A stretch of 64,000 nt of DNA from Agromyces luteolus (GCF_009729855.1 NZ_WODA01000004.1:86755-150754), one strand, 5' to 3'; positions 1 to 9,492 are shown, numbered from the stretch's first letter. Program-made: numbers and translations. Notes: generated from the letters alone by a model not told the origin.

Positions 1-19
1 CGGTGACGGAGGAGCGAGC

Positions 20-493
20 GTGACCGACCGTGCCGCTCCCACGGTGCCCGCGCTCGAGGCGGCCTTCGACGTCGTCGTCCACGTCGGCGCGGTCGACGAC
101 TACGGCGCGACCCGTGCCGGCCACCGGCGGGTCATCTCGATCACCGGCGGACGGATCACCGGCTCGATCACCGGCGAGATCCTGCCCGGCGGCGCCGACT
201 GGCAGCTCGTGCGACCCGACGGCACGCTCGAGATCGACGGACGCTACTCCGCGCGCACCGACACCGGCGACCTGCTCTACCTCCAGGTCGCCGGCGTGCG
301 CTCGGGCGAGCCGGCCGTGCTCGAGTCCCTGCTCCGCGGCGAGCCGGTCGACCCCTCGGCGTACTACTTCCGCACCGCCGTCACGGTCGAGACCTCCGCC
401 CCGCACCTGGCGGACCTGCAGCGGTCGGTGTTCGTCGCGTCCTGCATCCGCGACGCCGACGCCGTCCGGTACACCGCGTACCGCGTGACCTGA
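20..493 (+). CDS. DUF3237 domain-containing protein
   Basis: 157-aa protein of the DUF3237 family, small single-domain beta-barrel proteins of unproven function. The family features visible here are the early RVISITGG and GEILPGGADW segments and the YYFRTA motif at about residues 117-122. The GTG start is supported by GGAGGAG a few bases upstream. A paralogue with the same GG(D/A)W and YYFRTA landmarks sits at 7303-7758 inside the opposite-strand ABC/hydrolase operon, so both copies probably handle a related substrate. The gene ends convergently with the amidase and shares a hairpin terminator with it. Its upstream neighbours are outside the window. The family call is fairly sure; the function is unknown. 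Confidence 0.8.
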   Translation: MTDRAAPTVPALEAAFDVVVHVGAVDDYGATRAGHRRVISITGGRITGSITGEILPGGADWQLVRPDGTLEIDGRYSARTDTGDLLYLQVAGVRSGEPAVLESLLRGEPVDPSAYYFRTAVTVETSAPHLADLQRSVFVASCIRDADAVRYTAYRVT

Positions 494-507
494 TCCCGGA
501 CGCCCGC

Positions 508-539
508 GAGGCCCGCCCCCGAAATCGGGGACGGGCCTC
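508..539. terminator. Bidirectional hairpin terminator
   Basis: GAGGCCCG at 508-515 pairs with CGGGCCTC at 532-539, and the inner CCCC/GGGG arms continue the stem. It lies between the stops of two convergent genes (493 and 557), so it can serve both. Confidence 0.7.
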
Positions 540-556
540 TCGCGGTCTCCCGACGG

Positions 557-1987
557 TCAGTCGGCGGCGACGCGCTCGCGCACGTCGACCGGGGTGAGCG
601 CGCCGAAGCGCGCCTCGACGTCGCGCGCGGCGGCCAGCGCCGCATGGTCGCGGTTGCGTCCGGCGATGAGCTGCACGCCGGTCGGCAGTCCGTCGTCGTC
701 GAGCCCGGTCGGCACCGCGACCGACGGCAGGCCGAGGAAGTTCACGGCGACGAGCAGCCGGTGGTCGCGCCAGAGCTGCGTCGTCGCCGCCGGTCCCGAC
801 AGGTCGAAGCCGATCCGCGGCATGCGGCGCGCGGAGACCGGCCCGAGCACGATCGGGTACTCGGCCTGGAAGGCCTCCCAGGCGGCCGCGACCTGCACGC
901 GTCGGGCCCAGGCGCCCGCGTACTCCTCGACGGTCTCGAGCAGGTGCGTCTCGCTCGCGTTGTCGAGGAAGTAGCGCGTCGACCCCTCGCTGAGCGGCGC
1001 CGGCAGCCCGCCCGGCCGGAACGCCCCGACCATCTCGGTCGACGAGAGCTGCCGCCAGCTCGTCGCGGCCTCCTCGAGCAGCGGCGGCTCGGCCTCGACC
1101 AGCTCCCACCCGGCGTCGGCGAGCGCTCCGGCGGCGCGGTTCACGGCCGCCGCGACCTCGGGATCCACACCCCAGCCGAGCGGGTCGCGCACGACCGCCG
1201 CTCGACGCGGGCCGTCGTACGACGACGGGTGCGGGATGGTGACGGCCAGCGGATCGCGGTCGTCGGCACCGTGCATCAGCGAGAACGCGAGGTCGAGGTC
1301 GTCGACCGAGCGCGCGATGGGCCCGTTCACCGCGAAGTGCGCCAGGGTCAGCGAGACCGGCTCGTCGGCCGCGGTCGGTGCGGGGATGCGTCCGGCCGAC
1401 GGTCGGAGCGCGCAGACGCCGGCGGCGTACGCCGGGAGCCGGAGCGAGCCGCCGTAGTCGTTCCCGAGGCCGAGCGGCGCCATGCCGGTGGCCACCGCGA
1501 CGGCGTCGCCGCCGCTCGATCCGCCCGGGACGCGATCGGGGTCCCACGGGTTGCGGGTGCGGCCGAAGAGGTCGTTGTCGGTGTCCCACCTCAGCCCGAA
1601 GTCGGGCATGTTGCCGCGCGCGATCGGGATGGCGTCGGCGTCGAGCAGGCGCCGCACCATCGTCGCATCGACAGGCGGAACGGCCTCGGCGAGGAACGTC
1701 CAGCCGTGCGTCGACGCCGACCAGGTGAGGTCGATGTTCTCCTTGACGGTGAACGGCACGGCCGCGAGCGGACCGAGCGCTTCCCCGGCTGCGCGACGGC
1801 GGTCGAGCGCGGCCGCGAGTGCGCGCGCCCGGTCGTCGAAGACGACGGTGGCGGCGCCCACGGCGGGGTTCACCTCGGCGATCCGCGCGAGATGGGCGTC
1901 GACGATCTCGACGGCGGCGACCGCCCCCGAGTGGAACAGGCGGGCCAGTTCGCGGGCGTCGCAGCGCCAGAGCGGTCTCTCATTCAT
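557..1987 (-). CDS. Amidase (amidase-signature family)
   Basis: 476-aa amidase-signature hydrolase that should cleave a carboxamide or related C-N bond in the cytoplasm. The Ser-cisSer-Lys triad is visible: Lys82 in PFTVKENID, Ser158 in GGSSGGDAVA and the nucleophile Ser181 in GNDYGGSLRLPA. Length is normal for the family. ATG at 1987 is preferred because AAGGAG lies six bases upstream. It is the last gene of the operon running leftward from 9449 and overlaps the ABC ATPase stop by 8 nt, so its translation is coupled. It plausibly hydrolyses an imported amide or peptide-like compound. The exact substrate cannot be read from the sequence. Confidence 0.88.
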   Translation of the reverse strand: MNERPLWRCDARELARLFHSGAVAAVEIVDAHLARIAEVNPAVGAATVVFDDRARALAAALDRRRAAGEALGPLAAVPFTVKENIDLTWSASTHGWTFLAEAVPPVDATMVRRLLDADAIPIARGNMPDFGLRWDTDNDLFGRTRNPWDPDRVPGGSSGGDAVAVATGMAPLGLGNDYGGSLRLPAYAAGVCALRPSAGRIPAPTAADEPVSLTLAHFAVNGPIARSVDDLDLAFSLMHGADDRDPLAVTIPHPSSYDGPRRAAVVRDPLGWGVDPEVAAAVNRAAGALADAGWELVEAEPPLLEEAATSWRQLSSTEMVGAFRPGGLPAPLSEGSTRYFLDNASETHLLETVEEYAGAWARRVQVAAAWEAFQAEYPIVLGPVSARRMPRIGFDLSGPAATTQLWRDHRLLVAVNFLGLPSVAVPTGLDDDGLPTGVQLIAGRNRDHAALAAARDVEARFGALTPVDVRERVAAD

Positions 1988-3716
1988 GCAGGTCTCCTTG
2001 ACGGATGGTACGCGTCGCGGCGGTCGCGACGGTGGGAAGCGGGGTCGTCCGGGCGGTCAGGCGCCGACGCGGCACCCAGCCCTCACGCGGGATCGAATCG
2101 AGGAGCGTCCGCGTGTACTCGGCCTGCGGCCGGTCGAGCACCTCGGCGATCGCGCCCTGCTCGACGACGACGCCCGCGCGCATGACGACGACGCGGTCGC
2201 AGAGCCGACGGACGGTCTCGAGGTCGTGCGAGATCATCAGCAGCGCGACCCCGGTCTCGCGGCGGATGCCGTCGAGCAGTGTCAGGATCTCGACCTGCGT
2301 CGTCACGTCGAGCGCCGAGACGGCCTCGTCGAGCACGAGGATCTCGGGCTCCGCGGCGAGCGCGCGGGCGATCGCGACGCGCTGCAGCTGGCCGCCCGAG
2401 AGGGCACGCGGGCGCCGTTCGGCGAGCGCGACGTCGAGCCGCACCGCACCGAGCAGCGCTTCGACGCGGTCCCGCAGCTCCGCGCGCCGCAGCCCGGGCC
2501 GGTGCACGCCGATCGCCTCGGCGAGGGTCTGGCCGACGGTCCTCCGCCGGTCGAGCGACTGGTACGGGTCCTGGAACACCATCTGCGCGACCCGGGCGCG
2601 GCGCCGGCGCTCGGCCGCACCTCGTGCGGGCCGCGACCAGTCGTCGCCCATCACGGCGACGGTGCCCGCATCCGCCGTCTCGAGGCCGCAGACGATGCGC
2701 GCCGTCGTCGACTTGCCCGAGCCGCTCTCGCCGACGATGCCGAGCGCGGACCCGGCGCGCAGCTCGAACCCGACGCCGTCGACGGCGGTGAACCGGTCGG
2801 TGCCGAAGCCCCGCTCCGAACGCACGGCGAACACCTTGCGCAGGTCCTCCACGGCGAGGACGGGCGCGGCCGGGCCGGTCGTCGCGTTCGCCCCGGCGCC
2901 GCGCTCCTCCTCGGGCAGTGCGGCCGCCATCAGGCGCTTCGTGTACGGCTCCGAGGCATCCGACCGCATCGTCGACGCGCGCAGCGTCTCGATCACCCGA
3001 CCGTGCTGCATCACGGCGACGCGGTCGCAGACGGCACCGGCGAGCGCGAGGTCGTGCGTGATGAAGAGCATCGCGAGGTCGCGGTGCCGCCGGAGGTCGG
3101 CGATGACGGCCATCACCTCCTCCTGCGTGGTGACGTCGAGCGCGGTCGTGATCTCGTCCGCCAGCAGGATCCGCGGATCCATGGCGAGGGTCGACGCGAT
3201 CATCACGCGCTGCAGCAGGCCGCCCGACAGCTCGCCGGGCCGCTGGCGGAGGAGCCTGGCGGGGTCGGGGATGCCGACCTCCGCGAGCAGGTCGGCGGCC
3301 CGCGCGGCGGCCGCATCGGGCTTCGCGCCGGCGACGGAGACGAGGGCCTCGGTCATGAAGTCGCCGATCGTCCGCAGCGGGTTCAGGTGCGCACGCGGCG
3401 ACTGGAACACCATGCCGATCCGTCGAGCGCGGAGGTCGCGGAGCCGCGACGGCGAGAGCGCGGCGAGGTCCTCGCCCTCGATGCGGATGGCGCCGCCGGT
3501 CGAGAAGCCCTCGGGCAGCAGCCCGGCCACGGCCCTGGCCGACAGGGTCTTGCCCGAGCCCGACTCGCCCACGAGGCCGACCGCCTCGCCCGGCGCGACC
3601 CGGATCGTGCAGTCGTGCACGAGCGTGCGCGTCTCGCCGTCGATCGCGGCGCGCACGGCGAGCCGGTCGAGTTCGAGCACGGGTGCGATCACGGGGCCGT
3701 GCATGGGCGCGGTCAT
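1980..3716 (-). CDS. Dipeptide/oligopeptide ABC transporter, fused dual ATPase (DppD-DppF type)
   Basis: 578-aa protein with two complete ABC ATPase halves in tandem, powering the importer encoded just upstream. Each half has a Walker A motif (GESGSGKT, then GESGSGKS) and a signature motif (LSGGLLQR in the N-terminal half, LSGGQLQR in the C-terminal half), each followed by a Walker B Asp-Glu. In Dpp/Opp systems these are usually two polypeptides; here they are fused, as in GsiA-like transporters. ATGA overlap with the DppC permease upstream and an 8-nt overlap with the amidase downstream place it inside one transcript. The substrate class (peptide, amide, glycoside or metal chelate) is not determined. 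Confidence 0.92.
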   Translation of the reverse strand: MTAPMHGPVIAPVLELDRLAVRAAIDGETRTLVHDCTIRVAPGEAVGLVGESGSGKTLSARAVAGLLPEGFSTGGAIRIEGEDLAALSPSRLRDLRARRIGMVFQSPRAHLNPLRTIGDFMTEALVSVAGAKPDAAAARAADLLAEVGIPDPARLLRQRPGELSGGLLQRVMIASTLAMDPRILLADEITTALDVTTQEEVMAVIADLRRHRDLAMLFITHDLALAGAVCDRVAVMQHGRVIETLRASTMRSDASEPYTKRLMAAALPEEERGAGANATTGPAAPVLAVEDLRKVFAVRSERGFGTDRFTAVDGVGFELRAGSALGIVGESGSGKSTTARIVCGLETADAGTVAVMGDDWSRPARGAAERRRRARVAQMVFQDPYQSLDRRRTVGQTLAEAIGVHRPGLRRAELRDRVEALLGAVRLDVALAERRPRALSGGQLQRVAIARALAAEPEILVLDEAVSALDVTTQVEILTLLDGIRRETGVALLMISHDLETVRRLCDRVVVMRAGVVVEQGAIAEVLDRPQAEYTRTLLDSIPREGWVPRRRLTARTTPLPTVATAATRTIRQGDLHE

Positions 3717-4576
3717 CGGTCTCCTCCTTCTGCCCAGGCGGTCACGCGCGCGCCGAGGATGTTCACGGCGAGCACGGTGATCACGACGAACGCCGCGGGG
3801 ATCACGGCCTGCTCGGGTGCGCCCGTCAGCAGCGCGGGCTGCCCGCTCGCGATCATCACGCCCCAGTCGGATGCCGGCGGCTGCGCGCCGAGGCCCAGGA
3901 ACGAGATCGCGGCGAGGTCGAGCATGGCGTACCCGAACCCGACGGTGGCCTGCGCGAAGAGCGCGGGAAGGAGGGCGGGCACCAGGTGGCGGAAGCAGAT
4001 CGCGCCGCCGCCCACGCCCTGCACGCGGAGCGCCGCGACGTAGGGCTTGGCGAGTTCCTGCCGCGCGAGCGCGCGGATCAGCCGGGCGACGAGCGGCAGG
4101 TACGCGATCGAGAGCGCGACCGCGGGTGCGAGGAGCCCCTTGCCGAACATCGCGACCGCGAGCACCGCGAGCACGAGCCCGGGGATCGCGAACAGCACCT
4201 CGATGAGCCGCGACGACACCGCGTCGACGGCGCCGCCGAACCAGGCTGCGCCGATCGCGATCGCGGCGCCGAGCACGCTCGAGATCGTCACGACGACGAT
4301 CGGGCCGAGGACGCTCGGCCCGGCGCCGACGAGGACGCGGGAGAGGATGTCGCGCCCGAGGTCGTCGGTCCCGAACGGGTGGGCGAGCGTCGGCGGGCCG
4401 GAGATCGGGCCGACGTAGAGGGCGTCGGGGTCGTAGGGTGCGAGGGCCGGGCCGAAGACCGCCATGACCGCGATGCCGAGCATCACGATCGACGCGGTGA
4501 CGACGAGGGGGTCGCGCGTCGCCGCGCGGCGGAGCACCGTGGACACGCGTCCGCCGGCGAGTTGGGCGACGCTCAT
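3713..4576 (-). CDS. ABC transporter permease (DppC-like)
   Basis: 287-aa inner-membrane permease of the peptide/nickel family. It has an N-terminal transmembrane segment, a periplasmic loop containing HPFGTDDLGRDILSR (a hallmark of DppC/OppC) and five further hydrophobic segments. The EAA-like coupling region is partly recognisable in the VAALRVQGVGG stretch. The start is the ATG at 4576, which overlaps the DppB stop (ATGA). A longer open frame extends upstream but merely shadows DppB. It pairs with DppB at 4573-5532 to form the translocation channel. Confidence 0.92.
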   Translation of the reverse strand: MSVAQLAGGRVSTVLRRAATRDPLVVTASIVMLGIAVMAVFGPALAPYDPDALYVGPISGPPTLAHPFGTDDLGRDILSRVLVGAGPSVLGPIVVVTISSVLGAAIAIGAAWFGGAVDAVSSRLIEVLFAIPGLVLAVLAVAMFGKGLLAPAVALSIAYLPLVARLIRALARQELAKPYVAALRVQGVGGGAICFRHLVPALLPALFAQATVGFGYAMLDLAAISFLGLGAQPPASDWGVMIASGQPALLTGAPEQAVIPAAFVVITVLAVNILGARVTAWAEGGDR

Positions 4577-5532
4577 GCGGTCCTCCCGGGCTTGACGCTG
4601 TCGGGGTCGATGATCGCGATCGCGACGTCGGCGATCGCGTTGAGCACGACGAACACGACGACGAGCAGCAGCGAGATGACCTGCACGACGGGGACGTCCT
4701 TGCGTGCGGCGGCCTCGGTCAGCAGCGAGCCGAGTCCGCCGATGCCGAACGCCTGCTCGGCGATGGCCGACACGGCGAACAGGCCCGCGACGGTCGCACC
4801 GGAGACCGCGAGGATCTGCGGCGACGCGTTGAGGAACACGTGCCGACGGAAGATCCGTGCTCGGGGGATGCCGCGGACGCGCGCCGTCTCGACGTGCTCC
4901 GAGTGCAGCTGGGAGACGACCGCGCCGCGCGTGATCCGGCTGAGGTAGGCGATGTAGAGCACCGCGAGCGAGATCGCCGGCAGGGTGAGGTGGTACAGCT
5001 GGTCGAGGAATCCCTCGCCCGCGCCGTACACGGGGAACCAGCCGAGCACCCGCGCGAAGATCCAGATCAGGAGGATCGCCACGACGAACGTCGGGAGCGC
5101 CATGCCGATCGACGTGGCCATGAGCACGGCCCGGTCGGCGATCCGCCCGCGCGTCGCCGCGACGATGCCCGAGCCGACGCCGAAGACCGCGATGAGCACC
5201 ACCGCGTAGGCGACGAGGAGCACCGTGATCCCGACGCGCGGGGCGATCAGGTCGACGACGTCGGTCCGGTAGACGTACGAGGTGCCGAGGTCGCCCGTGA
5301 GCACGCCGCCCGCCCAGTGGAGGTACTGCAGCCACACGGGGTCGTCGAGGTGGTGCTCGGCGCGGATCGCCGCGATCATGTCGGGCGTCGGCCGCGTCCC
5401 GCCGGCGAACGCCGAGACCGGGTCGCCGGGTGTGAGCAGCACGGCGCAGAAGATGACGACGCTGGACAGGAACAGTGTGAGCGCGAGGCTCCCCAGCTGC
5501 CTGGCGAGTTGCGCCAGCACACGTGGATTCAT
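4573..5532 (-). CDS. ABC transporter permease (DppB-like)
   Basis: 319-aa permease with the N-terminal helix and LTPGDP motif of the DppB/OppB family, the GDLGTSY segment after the first loop, and about six transmembrane segments. ETARVRGIPRARIFRRHVFLNA is the coupling helix that contacts the ATPase. It sits 31 nt after the substrate-binding protein gene and overlaps dppC by 4 nt. The predicted role is one half of the membrane channel for the solute captured by the lipoprotein at 5564-7204. Confidence 0.93.
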   Translation of the reverse strand: MNPRVLAQLARQLGSLALTLFLSSVVIFCAVLLTPGDPVSAFAGGTRPTPDMIAAIRAEHHLDDPVWLQYLHWAGGVLTGDLGTSYVYRTDVVDLIAPRVGITVLLVAYAVVLIAVFGVGSGIVAATRGRIADRAVLMATSIGMALPTFVVAILLIWIFARVLGWFPVYGAGEGFLDQLYHLTLPAISLAVLYIAYLSRITRGAVVSQLHSEHVETARVRGIPRARIFRRHVFLNASPQILAVSGATVAGLFAVSAIAEQAFGIGGLGSLLTEAAARKDVPVVQVISLLLVVVFVVLNAIADVAIAIIDPDSVKPGRTA

Positions 5533-5563
5533 GTCCGCTCCCGTCCCGTCCAGCGTCGTCGCA

Positions 5564-7204
5564 TCACTCGGCCCCGAGGTGGAGCGCCCAGGGGCTGCTG
5601 TACGCCGCGACCGAGGTCGTGACGCCGGTGAGCCCGTCGTTCAGGAACGTGAGGTGGTATGCGCCGGCCAGCGTCACCTGCAGCTGGTCGGGTGCGAAGA
5701 CCTCCTGCGCGGCGATGAACGCGTCGGCGGATGCCGCGGGGTCGAGCGTCGTGCGCGCGACCTGGAGCTCGCCGGTGACCGCCTCGTTCGAGTACTCGCT
5801 CCAGTTGAAGAACCCGCCGAGGTCGGGCGGCAGCAGGAACTGCTGCGCGTACCCCAGCACGCCCGGGCTGTCGAGGTAGCCCGCGGTCGCCACGAAGTCG
5901 ATGCTCTCGCGCGCCGCCGGGTCGAAGAAGATCTCGGTGAAGTCGGCGGGCTGGCGCTCGTCGATCTCGACGGTGAGCCCGAGCTGCGCTCCGGCGGCCT
6001 GGATGATCGCCGCGGTCTGCGCGAGTTCCTTCGCGCCCGCCGGGATCGCGACCACGAGCGGCACGGAGAGGTCCTCGCCCGACTCCTCGACGAGCGCCGT
6101 CGCGGCTTCGAGGTCGAATTCGACGTCGGGCAGGGCCGCGTAGGCGTCGGTGTACTGGTCGGCCGCCTCCATGCCGTCCCAGGCGAAGGGCGGGGTGAAG
6201 GTCTTCTGCGGCGCGCCGAGTCCGCTGAGCACGGTCTGCACGTACTGCTCGCGGTCGATCGCGAGGCTCAGGGCCCGGCGGATGTCGGGGTTCGCGCCCG
6301 CACCGGTCGACCGGGTCGGCCCGAACGAGAACGAGGCGGTCGACGGGCCGAGCACGAGCCGTCCCTCGTCCGACGACTCGAACACCGAGCGGCTGCCGGG
6401 GGCGACGTTGAACGCGCCGTCGATCTCGCCCTCGAGCAGGGCGGTCGTGAGCGTCGTGCCGTCGGGCACGAAGACGTAGCGCAGGGTCTCGGTGAGCGGC
6501 GCCCCGCCCCAGTAGTCGGCGTTCGCGGTGGTGACGATCTCGGTGCCGGGCGTCCAGTCGGCCAGTTCGTACGGGCCGGTGCACAGGATGTCGCCGCTCG
6601 CGGTGCCGAACGCATCGCCGGCCTGCTGGGCCTGGGCGGCGTTCACGACGGCGCCGGCCGCGCTCGAGAGCGCGTCGCGGAACGTCGAGTCGGGGGCCGT
6701 GAAGCTGACGGTGACCTGGTGGTCGCCGGTCTGCTCGATGGTGTCGACGAGCACGAAGGCGGGGAACCACGGCGACGACTCGACGCGGTTGCGCTCCATG
6801 CTGAACACGACGTCGGCGGGCGTCAGCGGCGTGCCGTCCCAGAACGTCACGCCCTCGCGCAGGTCGATGACGAACGTCGTCGGGTCGACCCACTCGGCGC
6901 TCGTGGCGAGGCCGGGCTCGACGGTGAAGTCGGGCTGCAGCTGCAGCAGGCTCTCGCACAGGTTCGGGATGACGAAGCTGTACTCGGCGGCGGGGTCGAG
7001 CGTGCGGGGCTCGCCCTCGACGAGCCCCCAGGTGACCTCGTCGACCTCGGTCGTGGCGTCGGGCAGGGCGGCGACGAGCGACGACTCGTCGACGGGGGCC
7101 GCGGAGGTCGGGACGGGTTCGGCGTCTCGGGCCGTGCAGCCGCTGAGCAGCAGGAGCACGGTCCCGGCCGCGAGCGCGGCGGTGGTGATGCCGGTGGTTC
7201 TCAT
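5564..7204 (-). CDS. ABC transporter substrate-binding lipoprotein (SBP family 5)
   Basis: 546-aa extracytoplasmic solute receptor for the Dpp-type importer. The N-terminus is a lipoprotein signal with lipobox LLSGC and lipidated Cys23. The body carries landmarks of the SBP_bac_5 family: LVEGEPRTLDPA, the FVIDLREGVTFWDGTPLTPADVVFSMER region and RRALSLAIDREQY. The start is the ATG at 7204; the in-frame extension further upstream covers the DUF3237 gene in another frame and is rejected. It is separated by 98 nt from the DUF3237 gene and followed by the permeases. Family 5 receptors bind peptides but also opines, nickel and glycosides. Confidence 0.92.
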   Translation of the reverse strand: MRTTGITTAALAAGTVLLLLSGCTARDAEPVPTSAAPVDESSLVAALPDATTEVDEVTWGLVEGEPRTLDPAAEYSFVIPNLCESLLQLQPDFTVEPGLATSAEWVDPTTFVIDLREGVTFWDGTPLTPADVVFSMERNRVESSPWFPAFVLVDTIEQTGDHQVTVSFTAPDSTFRDALSSAAGAVVNAAQAQQAGDAFGTASGDILCTGPYELADWTPGTEIVTTANADYWGGAPLTETLRYVFVPDGTTLTTALLEGEIDGAFNVAPGSRSVFESSDEGRLVLGPSTASFSFGPTRSTGAGANPDIRRALSLAIDREQYVQTVLSGLGAPQKTFTPPFAWDGMEAADQYTDAYAALPDVEFDLEAATALVEESGEDLSVPLVVAIPAGAKELAQTAAIIQAAGAQLGLTVEIDERQPADFTEIFFDPAARESIDFVATAGYLDSPGVLGYAQQFLLPPDLGGFFNWSEYSNEAVTGELQVARTTLDPAASADAFIAAQEVFAPDQLQVTLAGAYHLTFLNDGLTGVTTSVAAYSSPWALHLGAE

Positions 7205-7302
7205 GGCGATTCCTCTCGGGGGTCGGATGGTGCGGGGCGGGCGGTGCGGGTGCCGGGTCGGGTGATGCAGGGCTGGGGTGCGGTTCGAGGCCGTTCGGTC
7301 GC

Positions 7303-7758
7303 TCAGCGCACGACGAAGACGCGCACGCACACCTGGCCGTCCTCGTCGCGCGCGAGCCCGACGAACTGGTGCTCGGCGAGCCAACGGTGGGCCGGGGCAT
7401 CCGTCTGGAAGACCGGCGCGGTGCGGAAGTAGTACTCCTCCTCGGGGACGTTCTCGCCCGCGACGAGCCGGGCCACGACCTCCTCGGAGGCGCGGAAGTA
7501 CCCGCGGTTGAGGATGTCGATGACCGCGCCGTCGTCGGCGCGCAGCAGGTAGCGCGCCTCGAGCTGCGAGGTGCGGCTCCGCTCCACGGCCCAGTCGCCG
7601 CCGTACGGCAGGACGGTGCCGGTGAGCATCGGTCCGGCGACGGTGCCGCCGGTGATGGGCGTGAACGTCAGGTCCTCGTCGGCGCTGCGGCCGATCGGAA
7701 TCCACCGATCGACGTCGACGCGGATCTCGAAGGCGAACTCGAGCTCGGGCTGCTTCAT
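7303..7758 (-). CDS. DUF3237 domain-containing protein (second copy)
   Basis: 151-aa paralogue of the protein at 20-493, sharing the GGTVAGPMLTGTVLPYGGDW and EEYYFRTAP landmarks. The start ATG at 7758 overlaps the stop of the upstream CocE-type hydrolase by 4 nt (ATGA), so the two are translationally coupled. This tight coupling to a serine hydrolase and an importer suggests a role in the same catabolic route, perhaps as a small hydrolase, isomerase or binding protein. No biochemical function is established for the family. Confidence 0.82.
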   Translation of the reverse strand: MKQPELEFAFEIRVDVDRWIPIGRSADEDLTFTPITGGTVAGPMLTGTVLPYGGDWAVERSRTSQLEARYLLRADDGAVIDILNRGYFRASEEVVARLVAGENVPEEEYYFRTAPVFQTDAPAHRWLAEHQFVGLARDEDGQVCVRVFVVR

Positions 7759-9449
7759 GCGGGTGCTCCTTCGGAGGTGGGGGCGACGGTCAGGTCGAGT
7801 CGGAACGGATGGCTCCCGCCGAGCAGGAGGCGCTGGCGGTTGGGCACGGTCTCGCGAGCCCCCCAGGGCTCCTCGCCCGTGCCGGGCTGGGCGATGAACT
7901 CGGGCGAGTCGCTGCTCGACACGTGCACGCGCAGCCGGTGGCCGGCGCACAGCCGGTAGCCCAGCTGGCCGAGGTCGATGTCGACGTCGGCGGGGGCCGT
8001 GGCATCCGTCACCTGAACCTGACCGCGGGCGATGCGGAGCGCCGTGCCGTCGGGCGCGACGTCGAGGAGCCGGACGAACACGTCCATCACCGGGCCGTCG
8101 GACGCCACGCGCGCGGCGACGCGCACCGGCCCGGTGAGATCGAGGTCGTCGGTCGCCGGCTCGGCGTCGAACACGAGGACGTCGTCGCGGGCGCCGATGG
8201 GCGCCTCGTCGGGTCGGTGCAGCAGGAAGGCGAACGCGTTCGGCACGCTCGAGGGGACGGGGTCGGCCGGGTCGTGGGTCCACTCGACCGTCGTCTCGGT
8301 CGTCGGCGCATCGGGCTCGAGACGCCCGCGACCGTCGCCGCCCGTGCCGGGCGCCGCGTACCACGAGCGCGTGCGCGCGCCCGGCGGCGGCCACGCGGCA
8401 TCCGCTCGCATGCCCTCGGTGCCGGCGAGGTTCCAGCTCACGCGCGGGATGTCGCCCGCCGAGCCGTTGCCGCGCACGAACACCTCGAAGAACTCGAGCG
8501 CCGGCTCGAGCATGCGCGGGAGCTCGGCGCGGAGCTGGTCCTCGGTGCGCTCCTCGACGCGGTCCTCCTCGGCGTCGTCGAGGTAGTACGCCTCGTGGTC
8601 CATCGACTCGATGCGCAGGAAGTGGTTGAGCGCCCACGACGGACGCTGCTCGATCTCGGCGACGTCCGCCCACGACAGCGGTGCGCAGTTGTCCCACCAC
8701 CCGATGGTGTGCAGCGTCGGCACCGGGCGGGCGTCGAACGGGCTCGCGACCGGGAAGCGCGGCAGGTGGACCGCGCGCGGGTACCACTGGTCGTACGAGA
8801 TCGACCGGGAGCCGAGCTCGTCGAGGACGCGCTCGACCTGCGCGCTGTACGGGCGCTCGGTGGCATCGAGTTCCCAGAAGTACGCGTCGCGCGAGTGGAA
8901 GTAGGTGACCGGGTAGAGGTAGGTGATCGCCCACTCGACCGGCCGCGTGCGCTCCCCCGGCCGGGGCCGGACGGGCTCGCCGAGCTGGGTGCCGGTCACG
9001 CGCGGCGCGATCGCCTTCAGGGCCGGATGCTGCGACGCGACGGCCGCCCACTGCGTGTAGCCGTAGTAGCTGTCGCCCCACATCGCCACGCGCCCGTTCG
9101 ACCAGGGCTGGTGCGTGATCCACTCGATGGTGTCGTAGCCGTCGTCGACCTCGTTGACGAAGAGCAGCGCGTCGCCTTCGGAGCGGAACTTGCCGCGGAC
9201 GTCCTGCGCGACGACCCGGTAGCCCCGTGCGGTGAAGTACTCCGCGATGAGCGGGATGAACGTGTACTCGCCGCTCTTGTCGTAGGGCAGCCGGATGAGG
9301 ATCGTGTCGCCCGCGCCCGTCTCCGGGGTGCCCGGCGCCCCCGGCAGGTAGACGTCGGTCGCGAGCCGCACGCCGTCGCGCATGCGCACGCCGACCTCTC
9401 GGGCGAGCGGACTGGCGGGCGCCGGTCCGACGTGGACGATCTCGGGCAC
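7755..9449 (-). CDS. CocE/NonD family serine hydrolase (S15/X-Pro dipeptidyl-peptidase-like)
   Basis: 564-aa alpha/beta hydrolase of the CocE/PepX group, acting on esters or acyl-amides. Visible are the VRMRDGVRLATDVYLP strand of the family N-terminus, AQDVRGKFRSEG, the nucleophile Ser127 in GDSYYG, and a C-terminal jelly-roll region after about residue 350 (RVHVSSSDSPEF). GTG at 9449 is chosen because AGGAGG lies five bases upstream. An in-frame ATG at 9494 would overlap the predicted -10 box, so it is rejected. First gene of the operon; a palindrome over its -35 region suggests repression by the divergent TetR. Confidence 0.87.
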   Translation of the reverse strand: MPEIVHVGPAPASPLAREVGVRMRDGVRLATDVYLPGAPGTPETGAGDTILIRLPYDKSGEYTFIPLIAEYFTARGYRVVAQDVRGKFRSEGDALLFVNEVDDGYDTIEWITHQPWSNGRVAMWGDSYYGYTQWAAVASQHPALKAIAPRVTGTQLGEPVRPRPGERTRPVEWAITYLYPVTYFHSRDAYFWELDATERPYSAQVERVLDELGSRSISYDQWYPRAVHLPRFPVASPFDARPVPTLHTIGWWDNCAPLSWADVAEIEQRPSWALNHFLRIESMDHEAYYLDDAEEDRVEERTEDQLRAELPRMLEPALEFFEVFVRGNGSAGDIPRVSWNLAGTEGMRADAAWPPPGARTRSWYAAPGTGGDGRGRLEPDAPTTETTVEWTHDPADPVPSSVPNAFAFLLHRPDEAPIGARDDVLVFDAEPATDDLDLTGPVRVAARVASDGPVMDVFVRLLDVAPDGTALRIARGQVQVTDATAPADVDIDLGQLGYRLCAGHRLRVHVSSSDSPEFIAQPGTGEEPWGARETVPNRQRLLLGGSHPFRLDLTVAPTSEGAPA

Positions 9450-9492
9450 GGATACCTCCTGGAGTGGGTGTCCCGGGTTCGGGGTGGACGCC

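Noticed and set aside
1482..4043. An 853-codon plus-strand open frame
   Set aside because: Antisense shadow of the amidase and ABC ATPase genes, with no recognisable domain.
5564..7705. Longer N-terminus for the family 5 substrate-binding protein
   Set aside because: The extension overlaps the DUF3237 gene in another frame and would bury the lipoprotein signal.
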